Positions 61,358 to 64,000 of a stretch of DNA of 64,000 nt are shown piece after piece. Below the pieces are notes generated by a model. It was not told the origin of the DNA, searched no databases, and saw only the letters and a list, made by a program, of their open reading frames with translations. Positions within the stretch are counted from its first letter, which is position 1. Each line of letters opens with the position of its first letter. A program made the translations under genes and the position numbers. The stretch lies in assembly GCF_008180615.1 (NCBI RefSeq), contig NZ_VTEH01000004.1:86329-150328 (forward strand). Reading direction: 5' to 3'. This DNA comes from Rossellomorea vietnamensis. GTDB lineage: Bacteria > Bacillota > Bacilli > Bacillales > Bacillaceae_B.

Positions 61358-62701
61358 ATGTCAGATTCAATGTTGATTCTCGTTGCGGTAGCTGGTATTT
61401 TTCTTCTATTATTCTTGGTGATTAAAACCAAGCTTCATGCTTTTGTAGCTTTATTGCTTGTCAGTTTGATTGTTGGTATCGCGGCAGGAATGCCTCTTAA
61501 TGAAGTTGTTGCCTCCATACAAAGCGGTATGGGAGGGACCCTCGGGTTCGTCGCAGTTGTTGTTGGTTTAGGTGCGATGTTCGGCCGTATGCTTGAAGTG
61601 TCAGGCGGAGCTGAGCGTCTGGCGCAGACAATGATCAAGAAGTTTGGCCAGGACAAAGCGCAGTGGGGACTGGGTATCACAGGTTTCCTTGTGGCAATTC
61701 CGGTATTCTTTGATGTTGGTTTCATCATTTTAGTTCCGATCGTTTACGGTTTGGCTAAGAAAACAGGCAAGTCTCTTCTATATTATGGTATTCCATTGCT
61801 TGCAGGTCTTGCGGTTACGCACAGCTTCATTCCGCCGACACCGGGTCCGATCGCGGTTGCAGATTTGATCGGCGCGGATCTAGGCTGGGTTATCCTGTTC
61901 GGTTTCCTTGCTGGTATTCCATCCATGATTATCGCGGGACCTCTTTTTGCAAAATATATTTCTAAAAAGATTCATGTAGTTGTACCTGATTACATGAACG
62001 CTGAAGAAAAAGAGTATGACAAGGATCTTCCAAGCTTTGCGCTTATCGCATCTCTTATCTTCATTCCATTAGGATTAATTCTTTTGAACACGGTTTCAGG
62101 CGTTCTTTTAGAAGAAGGAAATACAATTCGCGAAATCTTGACATTCCTTGGACATCCGTTTGTTGCATTGACAATTGCGACATTGATGACATTCACATTC
62201 CTTGGAACAAAACGCGGATACTCTCGCCAGGAAGTAGCAGAGATTGCTACGAAAGCTCTTGAACCTGCGGGAATTATCATCCTTGTAACAGGTGCCGGTG
62301 GAGTATTCAAGCAAGTCCTGATAGACTCTGGTGTAGGTGATGTTCTTGGTGAAATGATGGCTGGATCTGCGCTTCCGCCGTTAGTGTTGGCGTTCTTAAT
62401 TGCGACAGTGGTTCGTGTGGCGCAAGGGTCTGCGACAGTTTCAATGGTAACAGCAGCAGGGCTTATGTCTCCGCTGATTGCGACACTTGGCATGGAAGGG
62501 CCGATCCTTGGCTTGATGGTTATCGCAATTGCTGCCGGTTCGACCGTCTTCTCCCATGTTAACGATTCAGGCTTCTGGCTTGTGAACCGTTACTTCGGAT
62601 TGGATGTAAAAGACACCTTGAAAACATGGACTGTGATGGAGACGCTGATCGGTTTCGTTGGATTCGGAGTGGCGATTATTCTATCATTCTTTGTAGCATA
62701 A
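61358..62701 (+). CDS. gntP: Gluconate permease GntP (GntP family)
   Basis: 447-residue transporter with about twelve to fourteen membrane helices. Family motifs are GMGGTLGFVAVVVGLGAMFGRMLE, PVFFDVGFIILVP, HSFIPPTPGPIAVA and the C-terminal SHVNDSGFWLVNRYFGLD. It imports gluconate by proton symport. ATG 61358 gives a normal-length protein; the frame is open to 61307 but without a better site. AAAGG lies twelve bases upstream. gntK follows. Confidence 0.93.
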   Translation: MSDSMLILVAVAGIFLLLFLVIKTKLHAFVALLLVSLIVGIAAGMPLNEVVASIQSGMGGTLGFVAVVVGLGAMFGRMLEVSGGAERLAQTMIKKFGQDKAQWGLGITGFLVAIPVFFDVGFIILVPIVYGLAKKTGKSLLYYGIPLLAGLAVTHSFIPPTPGPIAVADLIGADLGWVILFGFLAGIPSMIIAGPLFAKYISKKIHVVVPDYMNAEEKEYDKDLPSFALIASLIFIPLGLILLNTVSGVLLEEGNTIREILTFLGHPFVALTIATLMTFTFLGTKRGYSRQEVAEIATKALEPAGIIILVTGAGGVFKQVLIDSGVGDVLGEMMAGSALPPLVLAFLIATVVRVAQGSATVSMVTAAGLMSPLIATLGMEGPILGLMVIAIAAGSTVFSHVNDSGFWLVNRYFGLDVKDTLKTWTVMETLIGFVGFGVAIILSFFVA

Positions 62702-62719
62702 TAATATAATCAATTAGGT

Positions 62720-62752
62720 AAAAGGAAGGGCGAGCAATCGCCTCTTCCTTTT
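62720..62752 (+). terminator. Terminator/attenuator between gntP and gntK
   Basis: AAAAGGAAGGGCGA pairs with TCGCCTCTTCCTTTT with one bulge. The T-run is only four bases, so partial read-through into gntK is likely. Confidence 0.65.
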
Positions 62753-62775
62753 CTGCGTACAGGAGGATTTTTAAC

Positions 62776-64000
62776 ATGGCAAATTATTATATTGGCGTTG
62801 ATATAGGGACAACAAGTACAAAAGCAGTCGTTTTTGATGAAAAAGGGAAGGCAGTCAGCCGCTTCGGCGTCGAATATCCGCTGCATACCCCGGTTCCCGG
62901 TACAGCCGAGCAGAATCCGGAAGAAATTTTTCAAGCAGTACTAACGGTCATCAAAGAAAGCATGGTAACAGGCGGTGTCAGCGGCGAGGACATCCGTTTT
63001 GTTTCCTTCAGTTCTGCGATGCACAGCTTGATCGTGGTGGATGGCGAAGGCCAGCCTTTGACGAATTCCATTACCTGGGCAGACAACCGAAGTGCCGCCT
63101 GGGCAGATAAAATTAAAAATGAAATGAACGGACACGAAGTTTATTTACGTACAGGTACGCCGATCCATCCAATGTCACCTCTTGTCAAACTGGCCTGGTT
63201 AAAAGAAGACCAGCCGGAGCTTTTGGCAGCAGGAAATAAAATGATCGGAATCAAAGAATTTGTTTTTCACCGCCTGTTCGGCGAGTATGTTGTCGATTAC
63301 TCAATCGCCTCTGCCATGGGAATGTTCCATCTGGAGAATCTCGATTGGGACAAAGAGGCACTGGAAATCGCAGGAGTTACCCCGGATCAGCTTTCCAAGC
63401 CGGTGCCGACGACACATCCGCTCTCAGGGTTGAAGGCAGAATTCGCAAAAATGATGGGGCTGCCTGAAGACGTGCCATTCATAGTCGGAGCAAGTGACGG
63501 TGTTTTATCCAATCTTGGAGTCAACGCAATTGAGCCTGGCGTTGTGGCTGTGACCATCGGAACAAGCGGAGCCATCCGTGCTGTCACCGATCGTCCGGTT
63601 ACCGATCCAAAAGGCCGGATTTTCTGTTATGCGCTGACGGAAAACCATTGGGTAATCGGAGGACCGGTTAATAATGGAGGCATGATCTTCCGCTGGCTCC
63701 GTGACGAGCTGGCGTGGGCAGAGGTTGAAGTAGCGAAACGCCTCGGCAAAGATCCGTATGAAGTACTGACGGATATTGCGGATAAAATCCCTGCTGGGTC
63801 GAACGGATTGCTGTTCCACCCGTATATGGCAGGTGAAAGGGCACCTCTTTGGAATGCCAATGCCCGCGGGTCATTCTTTGGGCTTGGTATGCATCACAAA
63901 AAAGAACATATGGTCAGGGCGGTTCTTGAAGGAATCGTCATGAATCTTTACAGTGTGCTTCTTGCGCTGGAGGAACTGATCGGGACGCCAACGAAGATCC
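62776..64000 (+). CDS. gntK: Gluconokinase GntK (FGGY family), partial
   Basis: Open to the right edge, 408 codons visible of about 510 usual. The N-terminus YYIGVDIGTTSTKAVVFDEKGK is the FGGY kinase phosphate-binding motif. FSSAMHSLIVVD, ITWADNRSA, GASDGVLSNLG and TIGTSGAIR match gluconokinase, and LLFHPYMAGERAPLWNANARG is the FGGY C-terminal signature. It phosphorylates gluconate to 6-phosphogluconate, the substrate of Gnd. AGGAGG lies ten bases ahead of ATG 62776. The C-terminus lies outside the window. Confidence 0.93.
   Translation, partial: MANYYIGVDIGTTSTKAVVFDEKGKAVSRFGVEYPLHTPVPGTAEQNPEEIFQAVLTVIKESMVTGGVSGEDIRFVSFSSAMHSLIVVDGEGQPLTNSITWADNRSAAWADKIKNEMNGHEVYLRTGTPIHPMSPLVKLAWLKEDQPELLAAGNKMIGIKEFVFHRLFGEYVVDYSIASAMGMFHLENLDWDKEALEIAGVTPDQLSKPVPTTHPLSGLKAEFAKMMGLPEDVPFIVGASDGVLSNLGVNAIEPGVVAVTIGTSGAIRAVTDRPVTDPKGRIFCYALTENHWVIGGPVNNGGMIFRWLRDELAWAEVEVAKRLGKDPYEVLTDIADKIPAGSNGLLFHPYMAGERAPLWNANARGSFFGLGMHHKKEHMVRAVLEGIVMNLYSVLLALEELIGTPTKI

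Overview
The window looks like chromosomal DNA from a Gram-positive, low-GC member of the Bacillaceae. Evidence is the strong AGGAGG-type ribosome binding sites, frequent TTG and GTG starts, sigma-A style promoters, Rho-independent terminators after most units, and recognisable DegS/DegU, TreR/TreP/TreA, GntP/GntK, YvyE, CsaB and Bacillus-type SecA2 proteins. I see no rRNA, tRNA, CRISPR array, prophage or intact insertion sequence. Species cannot be named from the sequence.

The first two thirds (about 0.4-45.5 kb) form a large cell-surface locus built around an S-layer. Wall-polymer genes lie on the left: an MBOAT/SGNH acylation pair, an acyltransferase-3 membrane protein, a TagO/WecA-type initiating transferase, and a tightly coupled operon (WecG/TagA-type glycosyltransferase, MOP-family flippase, DUF5693 protein, CsaB pyruvyl transferase). 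CsaB makes the pyruvylated wall polymer that SLH domains bind. Next come secreted SLH enzymes (GH73 glucosaminidase, Amidase_3 amidase, subtilase, NlpC/P60 peptidase), a secreted M14 carboxypeptidase without SLH domains, and the 1052-residue S-layer protein. To its right are a caspase-like (clan CD) cysteine peptidase, a lipoprotein, a membrane-tethered protein and two large subtilases. SlaP and SecA2, a second TagO-type transferase and an LCP ligase close the locus.

Two protein modules tie the middle region together and I do not recognise either as a named family. An ~80-residue module starting [DE]GIYIGG occurs once in each of the three large proteases, at a different position each time. 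The C-terminal ~78 residues of the S-layer protein are clearly related to the C-terminus of the membrane-tethered protein. I infer an S-layer processing, anchoring or quality-control system; this is a hypothesis.

From 45.9 kb the window is ordinary chromosome: yvyE, degS-degU, a chemotaxis receptor, treR, a small lipoprotein, a trehalose/isomaltose unit (treP-malL-treA) with a well-resolved promoter, two TreR-type operators and two cre-like sites, and a gluconate unit (RpiR-type regulator, short-form gnd, gntP, and gntK running off the right end).

Intergenic DNA is unusually rich in repeats: a 52-bp array at the left edge, 52-bp and 21-bp arrays after degU, a 53-bp array after the lipoprotein, GGGAC(A/T)GTCCC palindromes, a ~150-bp inverted-repeat element before treP, and a ~270-bp palindromic element between gnd and gntP. 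An IS1182-like transposase remnant sits between the S-layer gene and the cysteine peptidase.
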